Of a DNA stretch of 64,000 bases, positions 18,086 through 26,683 are shown one piece after another; position 1 is the first letter of the stretch; the number at the start of each line of letters is the position of its first letter. Source of the stretch: Aerococcaceae bacterium DSM 111176 (GTDB taxonomy: Bacteria > Bacillota > Bacilli > Lactobacillales > Aerococcaceae); contig JACBXN010000002.1 in the NCBI GenBank assembly GCA_015863215.1, positions 1 to 64,000 on the forward strand, written 5' to 3'. The notes beneath the pieces were generated by a model. It searched no databases, had not been told where the DNA came from, and was given only the letters and a program-made list of their open reading frames with translations. A program made the position numbers and the translations under genes.

Positions 18086-18128
18086 ACCGCATGAGATCAC
18101 GGTAAGTACCGTGGTTTTGTGCGGTTTA
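18086..18128 (+). terminator. Probable terminator of glpFKO
   Basis: ACCGCA (18086 region) pairs with TGCGGT (18119-18124), enclosing the inner hairpin CACGG/CCGTG; a short T-rich run follows. The nested two-hairpin form is slightly unusual. Confidence 0.6.
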
Positions 18129-18164
18129 TTGGTGGCGATTTTTCAAAACTTTGAGAAAACGGAG

Positions 18165-18280
18165 CCGAACTGAAAAAAATACCGTGATAATTTTCAGTTT
18201 GGCTCCAATAATGGTTAGAACTGAAAAAAATTCGCAAATATTTTTCAGTTCGCGGTCTAATTCATTCTAAACTGAAAAAT
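18165..18280. repeat. 51-nt tandem repeat with hairpins
   Basis: AACTGAAAAA recurs at 18168, 18219 and 18270, exactly 51 nt apart. Each full unit pairs AACTGAAAA with TTTTCAGTT across about 10-12 nt. It parallels the array at 1951-2064, where the stem is AAGTGAAAA/TTTTCACTT. The three-hairpin copy D lies about 150 bp to the right. Confidence 0.75.
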
Positions 18281-18428
18281 GTCTGGACCCCATCAACCGG
18301 ACACACCTTCTTAAAACTAGAAATCGCACAGGACAGCCATCTTTCAGTAGATTATAAATTGCTCACTTACATTATCAAATTTAATTCCGCCTCCCCATCC
18401 ACAACCAACTACAAACTCTGGATCCAAT

Positions 18429-18547
18429 CAAAAGGAAGAGTCGCTGAGGCGACTCTCACCTCATAAGTGATGTCGCTCTTAGGCGGCGGCCTAAGAGCCT
18501 CCTTATAATAAGGAAGTCAATTTCTGATGAAATTGACAAACACATTT
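18429..18547 (+). repeat. Three-hairpin intergenic module, copy D
   Basis: Hairpins: AGAGTCGC/GCGACTCT (18437-18456), GCTCTTAGGC/GCCTAAGAGC (18475-18498) and GTCAATTT/AAATTGAC (18516-18537). In the second stem CTCTTAG/CTAAGAG replaces CTTTTAG/CTAAAAG of copies A-C and E, a compensatory change shared with copy F. The flank GGATCCAATC is also shared with copy F. Confidence 0.85.
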
Positions 18548-18688
18548 AAGCCCACAGTGGGGTGTAGACAATTTGATAGTATTGCTAATCTCTGATTTCA
18601 CAGCAGAGATCATCGAACCCCCAACAAAACACCAATCGGAGTTGCTACTCAGCGCCTCTATGCCTTACTTTCCCCGCCGTATAAGCCG

Positions 18689-18735
18689 TTGACAACCCGA
18701 GGGGGAGTGCTATAATTGATGTGTGAACGCTTTCG
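18689..18735 (+). promoter_or_regulatory. Strong promoter with downstream cre site before the alcohol dehydrogenase
   Basis: TTGACA (18689-18694) and TATAAT (18711-18716) are consensus boxes 16 bp apart. TGTGAACGCTTTCG (18722-18735) matches 12 of 14 cre positions and covers the expected start of transcription, so CcpA would block this promoter. Confidence 0.75.
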
Positions 18736-18775
18736 CAGAAGGCGTTAAAAAAGTAATTGTCAAGGAGTGTTGGCG

Positions 18776-19741
18776 ATGAAGGGTTGGCAATTTGTTAAGA
18801 CGCATGAACCATTGGAATTGGTGACGAAAGAGGATCCGGTGGCACAAGAGGGGTATGTTGTGCTAGAAACGGGGGCGATTGGTCTTTGTCACTCGGACGT
18901 TGGGGTGCTGGAAGATGAGGGTTGGATGAGTTTATTGAATCCGCCGATTATTATGGGGCATGAGTGTGCGGGGACAGTGATTGAACTGGGCGCTGGTGTA
19001 ACAGATTTCCAAGTGGGCGACCGCGTTGCGATTTGTCCAACAGGGCCTTCAGGAATGGCCCCAGGTTATGCTTATGATGGTGGATTTGGAACGAAAATCC
19101 ATGTGCCAGCTTCTGACCTAGTGCCGGTACCAGATAATATTGAAATCAAAGAAGCGGCTTCAGCGACTGATGCTGGAATGACTTCATACCACGCGATTTT
19201 CACACGCGGTAAAGCGAAACCAGGCATGAAAATTGGCCTTGTTGGAATCGGTGGTCTGGGACAATTTGGACTTCAAGCACTGAAAGCAGCAGGCGTTGAA
19301 GAAGTTTACGCGGCCGACGTATCCCCCGCAGCGCGTGAATTAGCGGCTAATTTAGGTGCAACAGAAGTCGTTGAAAATATTAAAGAACTCAAAGACAAAG
19401 AATTAGACTTAATCGTCGACTTCGCTGGAATTGGGACAACGGTTAAGGATTCACTCGAAACAGTTGGCTTTGGCGGAACAGTGGTACTCGTTGGTATGGG
19501 TAGCCTAGAAGCTCAAGTCAACGTAACCGACTTTATTACTGGATCTAAATTCCTAGTCGCATCAAACGGTAGTACCAAAGAAGACATCGCAGCGATTTAT
19601 GAATTAATGGCTACAGGTAAATTAACACCAAAATTAGATGAAATTACGTTCGACGAAATTCCTGAAGGAATCGAACGCTTAAAACGCGGCGAAGTCCAAG
19701 GACGTTTAGTTGCAGTTTATACAGGCGAAGAAGAAAATTAA
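18776..19741 (+). CDS. Zinc-dependent alcohol dehydrogenase (MDR family)
   Basis: The 321-residue medium-chain dehydrogenase has GLCHSDVG (Cys38, catalytic zinc), GHECAG (His62, Glu63) and the Rossmann motif GLVGIGGLGQFGLQAL near residue 150. The four-cysteine structural-zinc loop of classic enzymes is absent; the corresponding part reads AICPTGPSGMAPG. It probably reduces or oxidises a small alcohol or aldehyde with NAD. The start at 18776 has AAGGAGTG upstream. It has its own promoter and cre site, and converges with the PPC-domain gene. Confidence 0.85.
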   Translation: MKGWQFVKTHEPLELVTKEDPVAQEGYVVLETGAIGLCHSDVGVLEDEGWMSLLNPPIIMGHECAGTVIELGAGVTDFQVGDRVAICPTGPSGMAPGYAYDGGFGTKIHVPASDLVPVPDNIEIKEAASATDAGMTSYHAIFTRGKAKPGMKIGLVGIGGLGQFGLQALKAAGVEEVYAADVSPAARELAANLGATEVVENIKELKDKELDLIVDFAGIGTTVKDSLETVGFGGTVVLVGMGSLEAQVNVTDFITGSKFLVASNGSTKEDIAAIYELMATGKLTPKLDEITFDEIPEGIERLKRGEVQGRLVAVYTGEEEN

Positions 19742-19747
19742 TCAAAA

Positions 19748-19785
19748 AAAGTGCCGTAGCTGTTTTTACACAGTTACGGCACTTT
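19748..19785. terminator. Bidirectional terminator between convergent genes
   Basis: AAAGTGCCGTA pairs with TACGGCACTTT around a loop containing a T-run. A- and T-rich flanks on both sides suit termination of both the alcohol dehydrogenase and the minus-strand PPC gene. Confidence 0.8.
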
Positions 19786-19792
19786 CATTTAA

Positions 19793-20215
19793 CTAATCAA
19801 ATTTAATCGTCTCTAAACCAACATTCGTATCCAGTTGACGCGTCAAGAAATGATCAATAATCGTAATACTCACTTCCATCGTCACACTCACGACCGCATC
19901 CTCCAAATGCCCGCCAAGCGTCGTAAAATCCGCTTTCCCAAGGACAATATGCAAATGCTCATGAGGCTCACCATCAACCGTCGTCAACGTCCCATTTAAA
20001 GACAACACCTCGAAATCATCATCAAACGACTGCGTCTCATATTCCTGCGTATCCAAATGATAGAAACTAATCTCAGGATCCCGAATCGCCCCAAGGCCCG
20101 TTACCGTCCCCGCCTGGATATTTTCCGCCACCGAAATCGCATGAATCGACTCCTTAACCTTCTCGCCCTGATCCAACCGCGCCACAATCACATTCCCCGC
20201 ACGCCGATACTCCAT
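19793..20215 (-). CDS. PPC/DUF296 domain protein
   Basis: A 140-residue single-domain PPC (DUF296) protein. GTVTGLGAIRDPEISFYH near residue 37 and the metal-site-like HEHLHIVLGKADFTTLGGHL near 84 are typical. The domain occurs in plant AT-hook proteins and in stand-alone bacterial proteins of unknown role, some described as DNA-binding. GGAGG precedes the start. No operon partner is seen. Confidence 0.85.
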   Translation of the reverse strand: MEYRRAGNVIVARLDQGEKVKESIHAISVAENIQAGTVTGLGAIRDPEISFYHLDTQEYETQSFDDDFEVLSLNGTLTTVDGEPHEHLHIVLGKADFTTLGGHLEDAVVSVTMEVSITIIDHFLTRQLDTNVGLETIKFD

Positions 20216-20417
20216 AAAAACCTCCTAAAATTTTCCATCCCTACTATATACCTCCATTGTAAAAAGTATAGCACCCAAATTCAAACAACACGCTCCGAAC
20301 GAGGACTAGAATAAGTAATAAAAAAAACTCTACTATAGTAATTCATCTGCTTCATGAATAAACACCTCAATCGAACACTATAATTGAATATGGATAATAC
20401 AAAGAAAAACGATATTT

Positions 20418-20822
20418 CAAATCTCTTACTAACAATTTTTGAATTAACGGAATACAGACATTTTTCAGTAGGACAAGTTTTCGATGCTTAATAAATGAAC
20501 ATCTCAATCCATTAACTAACAAAAATATAGCTAGATTCTTTTAATCTCTTACTCAAAATAATTGAATATGAATAATATAAATAAATAGACTTTAACAAAT
20601 CTCTCACTAACAATTGTTGAATTTGCGTAATACAGGGATTTTTCCGTAGGAAAAGGGTTTTTCGCGTAGCGTAGAGTACATTGATGCGAAGCACCTAGGT
20701 ACTCTCTAGCGAAAAAAGACCGGAATAGTCGAAGACTATGAAGGCGTCCCCCTACAGAAAAATCCCTGTATGAAGCAAATTCAACCCAACCCAACAGAAA
20801 AAAACTGTATGAAGCAAATTCA
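20418..20822. repeat. Large multi-arm inverted repeat, copy P2, with partial copies on both sides
   Basis: The full copy (20617-20784) pairs TTGAATTTGC with GCAAATTCAA and ATACAGGGATTTTT with AAAAATCCCTGTAT. An inner arm pairs AGAGTAC with GTACTCT around the loop GCGAAGC; a small arm AATAGTC/GACTATG and then GAAGGCGTCCCC follow. A diverged copy of the left end lies at 20418-20472, and the right end CTGTATGAAGCAAATTCAA is repeated at 20804-20822. No gene is seen in this 600-bp gap. Confidence 0.75.
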
Positions 20823-20823
20823 A

Positions 20824-21594
20824 TTACCCATCATACCCCAATCTCTCCGAAGCCTCCTGCGCCGCACTCTTCAAAATCCGCATATAATCCTTCATCTTAT
20901 CCTTATTCATCCGCGTCACCGGCCCCACAATCGACAACGCACACACAACCTTATCCTCATAATTATAAACCGGAAAAGCCAACGAATAATTCCCCTCCGT
21001 CAACTCCCCAACACTAAAACTATACCCCTGACTCCGAATCTTAGACAACTCCTTCTTAAACTGAATCGAATTCGTAATCGTATGCTCAGTCAAAGCCTGA
21101 AGCGGCTGACTCGCCACCTCATCAATAATCGCCTCATCCGAATAAGCCAACAACAACTTCCCAGAACTCGTCGCATGAATCGGGTTCTTCTGACCAATTT
21201 GTGTACCAGCATCAGAATAGTAGGGACCATTCATTTTATGCACATAAAAAACTTCACTACCATCAATCGCTGCAATCTGAGCACTCTCATTTGTTTTTTG
21301 AACAATTTCACTTAAAACAGGCCCCACTTCACGGTACAACTCATTCGTATTCGTATAAATCCCCGCAATCGTTAAGAGCTTATTGCCTAACAAATATCCC
21401 TGACTATGTGGGTCACGGGCAAGGAAATCATGCTGCTCCAAAGTCCGAACCAGCCGACTAATAGTACTCTTAGACAAACCCAGGTCTCTGGCTAATTCTC
21501 CAACATAAACCACAGCTTGATTATTTGAAAAGTGCTCCAAAATTCTCAATGCATTGGAAACGGATGACAATTGATCACTACGTTTTTCAGTCAT
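20824..21594 (-). CDS. IclR-family transcriptional regulator
   Basis: A 256-residue IclR regulator. The N-terminal winged helix (about 10-70) has ALRILEHF and DLGLSKSTISRLVRTLEQHDFL; the C-terminal ligand domain has NPIHATSSGKLLLAY near 160 and CALSIVGPV near 235. It is divergent from the meta-cleavage operon, the usual place for an IclR activator or repressor of aromatic catabolism. The start at 21594 is preferred because GAGGG lies 5 bases upstream; an ATG 12 bases earlier lacks a site. Confidence 0.88.
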   Translation of the reverse strand: MTEKRSDQLSSVSNALRILEHFSNNQAVVYVGELARDLGLSKSTISRLVRTLEQHDFLARDPHSQGYLLGNKLLTIAGIYTNTNELYREVGPVLSEIVQKTNESAQIAAIDGSEVFYVHKMNGPYYSDAGTQIGQKNPIHATSSGKLLLAYSDEAIIDEVASQPLQALTEHTITNSIQFKKELSKIRSQGYSFSVGELTEGNYSLAFPVYNYEDKVVCALSIVGPVTRMNKDKMKDYMRILKSAAQEASERLGYDG

Positions 21595-21674
21595 AAAGTC
21601 CCTCATTTCTTCAGTTTCATATAACGGAACGGATAAACGATAAATAAAATTAATTTTAAAATAAAAATTATCAA

Positions 21675-21804
21675 GTAAAACGCTTACAAATCAATATTAA
21701 CATGAATAAATAAAAAAATAAATAAAAACTGTCTCACATAGAGAGAATCTGAGATGATGTAAGCCCTTACACAGGGTATTATATAGATAACGAAAGCGGT
21801 TACG
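21675..21804. promoter_or_regulatory. Divergent control region: two cre-like sites and a candidate IclR operator
   Basis: GTAAAACGCTTACA (21675-21688, cre-like on the minus strand) and CGAAAGCGGTTACG (21791-21804) each match 12 of 14 cre positions. Between them CTGTCTCACATAGAG with GAGAATCTGA (21729-21752) closely matches a segment at 26581-26604 before the last gene of the cluster. A shared operator for the adjacent IclR protein is the simplest reading; it is inference. Confidence 0.55.
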
Positions 21805-21829
21805 ACTTAACGCAAGGAGAGGAAATAGG

Positions 21830-22633
21830 ATGACAAATTATACCGATAAGGTAAAAAATCTAGCCAATCACCTCTGGTCTGCTACAACGAATCATCAAGG
21901 AGTAGATCCAGTAACGAAACTAGAACCTAGCTTAACAACTGAAGAAGCATATTACGTGCAACTCTTTAATATCGACCGTCAATTAGAAGCGGGAGAAACC
22001 ATTGTAGGTAAAAAAATTGGTTTAACTTCATTAGCCATGCAAGAATCATTAGGTGTCGATGAACCAGATTACGGACACTTACTAACAAACATGGTCATTG
22101 AAAAAGACAAACCAGTCATTTACTCAGATCAAGTATTACAACCTCGTGTTGAAGGAGAATTAGCTTTCATCCTGAAAGAAGATCTTACAGGACCGAATGT
22201 CACAGTCGAAGATGTGTTAAATGCAACTGAGTCAATCGTTGCAGCCATCGAAATTGTTGATAGCCGGATTCAAGATTGGAAGATTACACTTCAAGATACG
22301 GTAGCCGATAATGGATCATCTGCCTTCTACATTTTAGGTGATAATTATTTCAAACCAGAAGATCTAGACCGCATTGGCGTAAAGATGCAGTTATTCAAAA
22401 ATGGTGAATTAATCAATGAAGGTGACGGCTCAGCTGTACTCGGTGACTCAGCATACTGTGTCGCTTGGTTAGCCAATAAACTGAGTGCCTTCGACATTCA
22501 ATTGAAAAAAGGCGAAGTAATTTTAGCCGGTGCCTTATCAGCAGCAATCGGTGCTGAAATGTCCGACGAATTTACGTGTAAATTTACTGAAGGTCTAGGA
22601 GACGTCAGTATTCGCTTTGAAGAAAAGGAGTAG
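21830..22633 (+). CDS. 2-oxopent-4-enoate hydratase
   Basis: A 267-residue member of the hydratase/decarboxylase family (DmpE/XylJ/MhpD type). GKKIGLTSLAMQESLGVDEPDYGHLL near residue 63, RVEGELAFIL near 105 (metal-site acidic residues) and EIVDSRIQDWKITLQDTVADN near 142 are characteristic. It would add water to 2-hydroxypenta-2,4-dienoate to give 4-hydroxy-2-oxovalerate. It is first in the operon, behind the shared IclR/cre region, with GGAGAGG before the ATG. Confidence 0.88.
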   Translation: MTNYTDKVKNLANHLWSATTNHQGVDPVTKLEPSLTTEEAYYVQLFNIDRQLEAGETIVGKKIGLTSLAMQESLGVDEPDYGHLLTNMVIEKDKPVIYSDQVLQPRVEGELAFILKEDLTGPNVTVEDVLNATESIVAAIEIVDSRIQDWKITLQDTVADNGSSAFYILGDNYFKPEDLDRIGVKMQLFKNGELINEGDGSAVLGDSAYCVAWLANKLSAFDIQLKKGEVILAGALSAAIGAEMSDEFTCKFTEGLGDVSIRFEEKE

Positions 22634-22637
22634 TGAG

Positions 22638-23540
22638 ATGGCAGAAAGAATTGAAGTAGGAATTATCGGGCCAGGTAATATTGGATCCGACTTAATGATG
22701 AAACTTCTGCGTAATGATTTACTCAAACCGACAATTATGATCGGGATTGATGCTGAATCACGCGGAATGAGAATGGCTAAAGAAAACGGCCTAACAATCA
22801 TCCCAACAGGAATTGATGGACTCAAAGAATTACCAGCAGAAGAACTACCAAAAATGTTATTCGATGCAACATCCGCTTACGCACACGAATACAACAACCA
22901 AGTTGCGCAAGAATTAGGCATTCAAATGTTTGACCTAACACCTGCAGCAATTGGTCCATTCGCTTCACCCACAGTAAATATTAACGATCACTTAGATAAG
23001 AAAAATGTGAACTTAATTACTTGTGGTGGACAAGCAACAACACCATTAATTTCAGCAATCAACGATGTCGCATCGGTTAAATATGCTGAAATTGTCGCAA
23101 CAATCTCAAGTGCTTCAGCTGGACCAGGAACACGTGCAAAAATTGACGAGTTTACTGAAACAACCGCTCAAGCAATCGAAGAGGTTGGGGGAGCGGATAA
23201 AGGTAAAGCAATTATTATCTTAAACCCAGCAGAACCACCAATCTTAATGCGTGACACAATTTACGCGATTGTTGAAGAAGACCAATTTGATGAAGCGAAA
23301 ATCACCGCATCTGTTCGTGAACGTGAAAAAGAAATCCAAGAAATCGTTCCAGGATACCGTCTACGTACAGACCCAATCTACGATGACAATCAAGTCACAC
23401 TCTTTGTTGAAGTTGAAGGAGCTGGAGATTACTTACCAGTTTACTCTGGAAACTTAGACATTATGACGGCGTCAGCTGTAGGGTTAGCCGAAGCTTTCGC
23501 TAAAGATTGGAATGCTAAAGGAGGTGCATCAAATGAGTAA
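22638..23540 (+). CDS. Acetaldehyde dehydrogenase (acetylating)
   Basis: A 300-residue DmpF/MhpF-type enzyme. EVGIIGPGNIGSDLMMKL near residue 5 is the NAD fold; the catalytic cysteine is in LITCGGQATTPLI near 130; ISSASAGPGTRAKIDEFTE near 160 is the family signature. It turns acetaldehyde, passed from the aldolase through a channel, into acetyl-CoA. The start at 22638 is chosen because AAAGGAG ends 8 bases upstream. It overlaps the aldolase gene by 8 bases, matching the known physical complex of the two proteins. Confidence 0.93.
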   Translation: MAERIEVGIIGPGNIGSDLMMKLLRNDLLKPTIMIGIDAESRGMRMAKENGLTIIPTGIDGLKELPAEELPKMLFDATSAYAHEYNNQVAQELGIQMFDLTPAAIGPFASPTVNINDHLDKKNVNLITCGGQATTPLISAINDVASVKYAEIVATISSASAGPGTRAKIDEFTETTAQAIEEVGGADKGKAIIILNPAEPPILMRDTIYAIVEEDQFDEAKITASVREREKEIQEIVPGYRLRTDPIYDDNQVTLFVEVEGAGDYLPVYSGNLDIMTASAVGLAEAFAKDWNAKGGASNE

Positions 23541-24543
23541 AGATATCACATTATTAGAAGTTGCACTTCGAGACGGATCTCACGTAGTGCGCCACCAATA
23601 TACGAAAGAACAAATCGTACCAATTGTTGAAGGATTAAACAGAGCGCGCGTTCCTTACATCGAAGTTTCTCACGGTGATGGAATTGGCGGATCTTCCGTA
23701 CAATATGGTTTTTCAAAGGAATATGACATTGACTTAGTCAAAGCGGCTAAAGACGCGTCAGACTTCTCGAAAATTGCGGTTTTACTCCTACCAGGAATTG
23801 GAACGGTAGAAGACTTAAAATTAGCCAGAGACGCTGGTGCTGACATGGTTCGTGTCGCAACACACGTAACTGAAGCGGACGTTTCAGCGCAACATATCAA
23901 ATACGCGAAAGAGGAATTAGGAATGGAAGTTGTTGGCTTCCTAATGATGGCTCATATGGCCTCACCTGAAAAAGTCCTCGAACAAGCGAAATTAATGGAA
24001 AGTTATGGCGCAGACATTGTCTATATGACAGACTCTGCCGGAGCTTTATTACCAAATGAAGTAAAAGAAAGAATCAAACTTCTAGTGGACAACTTAGACG
24101 TTAAAGTCGGGTTCCACGCACATAATAACTTAGGTTTAGCAGTAGCAAATACGCTAGCTGCAATCGAAGCTGGAGCTTCATTTGTTGATGGCAGTGCCAG
24201 AGCAATGGGAGCCGGAGCAGGGAACACACAAACAGAAGTCCTTGTTGCAGTACTTGATAAATTAGGTATTGATTCAGGCGTTGACTTATATGAAATCATG
24301 GATGTGGCACAAGATTTAGTAGCGCCACTGATAGAACAAGAACAGATCATCGATAAGGATAGTTTAACTCTTGGGTATGCTGGAGTATATTCAAGCTTCC
24401 GATTATTCGCGCAGCGTGCTGCTGAAAAATTCGGCTTAGATTCAAGAGATATTCTCGTAGAATTAGGAAAGATGGGAGTGGTCGGCGGACAAGAAGATAT
24501 GATTGTGGACGTTGCAAGTCAACTTGCAAATAAGCAGGAATAG
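23533..24543 (+). CDS. 4-hydroxy-2-oxovalerate aldolase
   Basis: A 336-residue DmpG/MhpE-type aldolase. LLEVALRDGSHVVRHQYTKE at the N-terminus holds the catalytic Arg and metal Asp; FHAHNNLGLAVANT near 195 holds the metal histidines; DGSARAMGAGAGNTQTEVL near 222 and the C-terminal communication domain complete the enzyme. It splits 4-hydroxy-2-oxovalerate into pyruvate and acetaldehyde. AAAGGAGG stands 7 bases before the ATG and lies inside the preceding gene. Confidence 0.94.
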   Translation: MSKDITLLEVALRDGSHVVRHQYTKEQIVPIVEGLNRARVPYIEVSHGDGIGGSSVQYGFSKEYDIDLVKAAKDASDFSKIAVLLLPGIGTVEDLKLARDAGADMVRVATHVTEADVSAQHIKYAKEELGMEVVGFLMMAHMASPEKVLEQAKLMESYGADIVYMTDSAGALLPNEVKERIKLLVDNLDVKVGFHAHNNLGLAVANTLAAIEAGASFVDGSARAMGAGAGNTQTEVLVAVLDKLGIDSGVDLYEIMDVAQDLVAPLIEQEQIIDKDSLTLGYAGVYSSFRLFAQRAAEKFGLDSRDILVELGKMGVVGGQEDMIVDVASQLANKQE

Positions 24544-24552
24544 AGGAAGCGT

Positions 24553-25332
24553 ATGGAAGACGAATTGATTCACGTGATTGCATCGGAGTTGATAACAGCA
24601 GAGGAAAACAAACAATCAATCGAACGTTTTACGAAGCATAGATATCCTGATTTATCCGTTGAACAAGCCTATCATATTCAAGAGGCGCTTATTCAAATTA
24701 AACGGATGGAAGGCGATACAGTCGTCGCTCCTAAAATGGGACTAACATCAAAAGCTAAATGGGATCAAATGGGTGTAGATAAACCAATTTACGGATTTAT
24801 CTTCGACTCGATGAGAGTTGAAGGCGATATTGAATTCGATAAATACATTCACCCTAAAATTGAACCCGAAATCGGCATTGTGTTAACTTCCGACATGCAA
24901 GGACCTGGAGTAACCAAAGAAGACGTTTTACAAAATATTGAATACGTTTTCAGCGCGGTTGAAGTAATTGACAGTCGCTATACAGATTTTGATTTCCACC
25001 TCGGAGACGTTATCGCAGATAATGCCTCATCAAAAGGATATATCTTCTCGAAAGAACAGATATCACTAGACAAAATCGACTTAGCAAATGAAACAGTACA
25101 GGTCACTATAAATGATGAAATTGTTGCTGAAGGTATTGGTAGTAATGTTTTAGATCACCCCGCAGAATCGATTGCAGCACTGGTCAATATGCTGGGGGCC
25201 AATGGTCAAAAAGTTAAAAAAGGCGAACCGATTATGACCGGTGGAATGACTTCCGCAGTATTAATCGAGCCAGGTGATGTGATTAAGGTGACTTACTCAA
25301 CATTACCAACGATAGAAGTTGCTGTTAAATAG
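24553..25332 (+). CDS. 4-oxalocrotonate decarboxylase-like (hydratase family)
   Basis: A 259-residue paralogue of the hydratase at 21830, closest in pattern to DmpH/XylI decarboxylases: VVAPKMGLTSKAKWDQMGVDKPIYGFI near residue 55, HPKIEPEIGIVL near 98 and EVIDSRYTDFDFHLGDVIADN near 138. It would decarboxylate 2-oxohex-3-enedioate to the hydratase substrate. The companion dehydrogenase and tautomerase of that branch are not in the window, so the branch looks incomplete here. A related hydratase activity is the alternative. Confidence 0.82.
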   Translation: MEDELIHVIASELITAEENKQSIERFTKHRYPDLSVEQAYHIQEALIQIKRMEGDTVVAPKMGLTSKAKWDQMGVDKPIYGFIFDSMRVEGDIEFDKYIHPKIEPEIGIVLTSDMQGPGVTKEDVLQNIEYVFSAVEVIDSRYTDFDFHLGDVIADNASSKGYIFSKEQISLDKIDLANETVQVTINDEIVAEGIGSNVLDHPAESIAALVNMLGANGQKVKKGEPIMTGGMTSAVLIEPGDVIKVTYSTLPTIEVAVK

Positions 25333-25359
25333 TTTTTATATAAAAGGAGAAAATATATT

Positions 25360-26463
25360 ATGACAAACGTAGCACAAGAACCAAACTTTGACGTACATCA
25401 GTTATCGCATACTGAATTATTCACACCAGTTTTAGCAGATTCATTAGAGTTCTTCACTAAAATCTTAGGTATGACAGTTGTTCACGAAGAAGGCGACTCA
25501 ATCTACTTACGCGGTTATGAAGATGTTTACCAATATTCATTAATCTTAACGCAAGCAGAAGAAGCAGGTATGGGATTCTCAGCATTCCGTACAAGTTCAC
25601 AACCAGCTTTAGACCGCCGTGTTGCAGCATTAAAAGAAGCAGGCGTTGAAGTTGAAGAACGTACTAACAACTACGGATACGGGACATCTTACCGCTTTAA
25701 AGATTTAGATGGACACGTAATCGAATTATTCTGGGAAGTTGAAAAATATAAAGCTCCAGATCACTTAGCATCAGGTTTAGGTAACCGTGCGCAACGTAAA
25801 CCAGCACGTGGTGTGCCAGTACGTCGTATTGACCACGTTAACTTAATGACTCACCCTGATATGGTTCACAAAAACCACGAATTCTGGCGTGATGTATTAG
25901 GATTCCGTGTACGTGAAGGTGTATTAAACGATAAAGACGAGTTCTTCGCAACTTGGTTATCAGTATCTCCATTAGTTCACGAGGTTGCATTAATGGGTGA
26001 CGAGCTTGGAGGACATGGTCGTTTACACCATTTAGCATTCTGGTATGGTATGCCTCAACATTTAAATGATGTTTCAGAATTATGTGTGGAACACGGTATT
26101 CCAATTGAAGCTGGACCATTAAAACATGGTGTGTCACAAGCGTTATGTATGTATATCATTGAACCAGGTGGAAACCGTATTGAATTATTCGGAGACTCTG
26201 GATACTTAATCTTTGACCCTGACTGGGAAACAGTTAAATGGGCTCCAGAAGATGCTGCTAAAGCAATCATCTGGTTCGGTGGAGAATTACCAGAAACTTA
26301 CTTCCGTTACGGTACGCCTCGTATTGAAGACGAAACTGATGAGTTAAACTGCTACTTCAACCCAATCAAGAACTCTTTAGAGAAAGAAGATATGGCAATT
26401 CATATCAGTAAAGAGCGTGAGAAACAACTTTACGAGACATTTAACTTTAAAGTAAAAGACTAA
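25360..26463 (+). CDS. Extradiol ring-cleavage dioxygenase (catechol 2,3-dioxygenase family)
   Basis: A 367-residue type I extradiol dioxygenase with two VOC modules. The Fe or Mn ligands fit His159 (RIDHVNL), His224 (RLHHLAFWYG) and Glu275 (GNRIELF). Catalytic residues match His207 (LVHEVAL), His256 (KHGVS) and Tyr265 (MYIIEP), by analogy with homoprotocatechuate 2,3-dioxygenase His200/His248/Tyr257. The length and the C-terminal extension after Glu275 are closer to that roughly 365-residue group than to XylE (307). It opens the ring of a catechol; which one is unknown. GGAG precedes the ATG. Confidence 0.9.
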   Translation: MTNVAQEPNFDVHQLSHTELFTPVLADSLEFFTKILGMTVVHEEGDSIYLRGYEDVYQYSLILTQAEEAGMGFSAFRTSSQPALDRRVAALKEAGVEVEERTNNYGYGTSYRFKDLDGHVIELFWEVEKYKAPDHLASGLGNRAQRKPARGVPVRRIDHVNLMTHPDMVHKNHEFWRDVLGFRVREGVLNDKDEFFATWLSVSPLVHEVALMGDELGGHGRLHHLAFWYGMPQHLNDVSELCVEHGIPIEAGPLKHGVSQALCMYIIEPGGNRIELFGDSGYLIFDPDWETVKWAPEDAAKAIIWFGGELPETYFRYGTPRIEDETDELNCYFNPIKNSLEKEDMAIHISKEREKQLYETFNFKVKD

Positions 26464-26473
26464 TAATCGGTTA

Positions 26474-26512
26474 ACAATGTAGAGGCGGAGCTCGGTTCCG
26501 CCTTTCATTGTT
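26474..26512 (+). terminator. Terminator after the dioxygenase gene
   Basis: ACAATG...AGGCGG (26475-26488) pairs with CCGCCT...CATTGT (26498-26511), with TTT after the inner stem. It separates the first five catabolic genes from the hydrolase gene. Confidence 0.7.
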
Positions 26513-26580
26513 GATTACAAATTATCAAATCGTTCCGTTATGCGAGATGAAAGCGCATTTATGCAAATGGATATTTGAGG

Positions 26581-26634
26581 CTGTTTCTCTATATGAGAAT
26601 CTAACCTGAAATCATGCTTTCTTTCCCCTATAAT
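26581..26634 (+). promoter_or_regulatory. Promoter with candidate IclR operator before the hydrolase gene
   Basis: TTCTCtatatGAGAA inside 26581-26604 is a perfect inverted repeat and the whole segment matches 21729-21752 at most positions. CTGAAA (26606-26611) and TATAAT (26629-26634) are promoter-like, 17 bp apart. A protein bound at this site would touch RNA polymerase at the -35 box. Confidence 0.6.
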
Positions 26635-26683
26635 GGTACATGTAGACGAGATGCAAACGTTATTTTATAAGGAGGAACTTTTA

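Noticed and set aside
20770-21315. A 181-residue plus-strand frame before the catabolic cluster
   Set aside because: It lies antisense to the IclR gene and has the biased composition typical of shadow frames.
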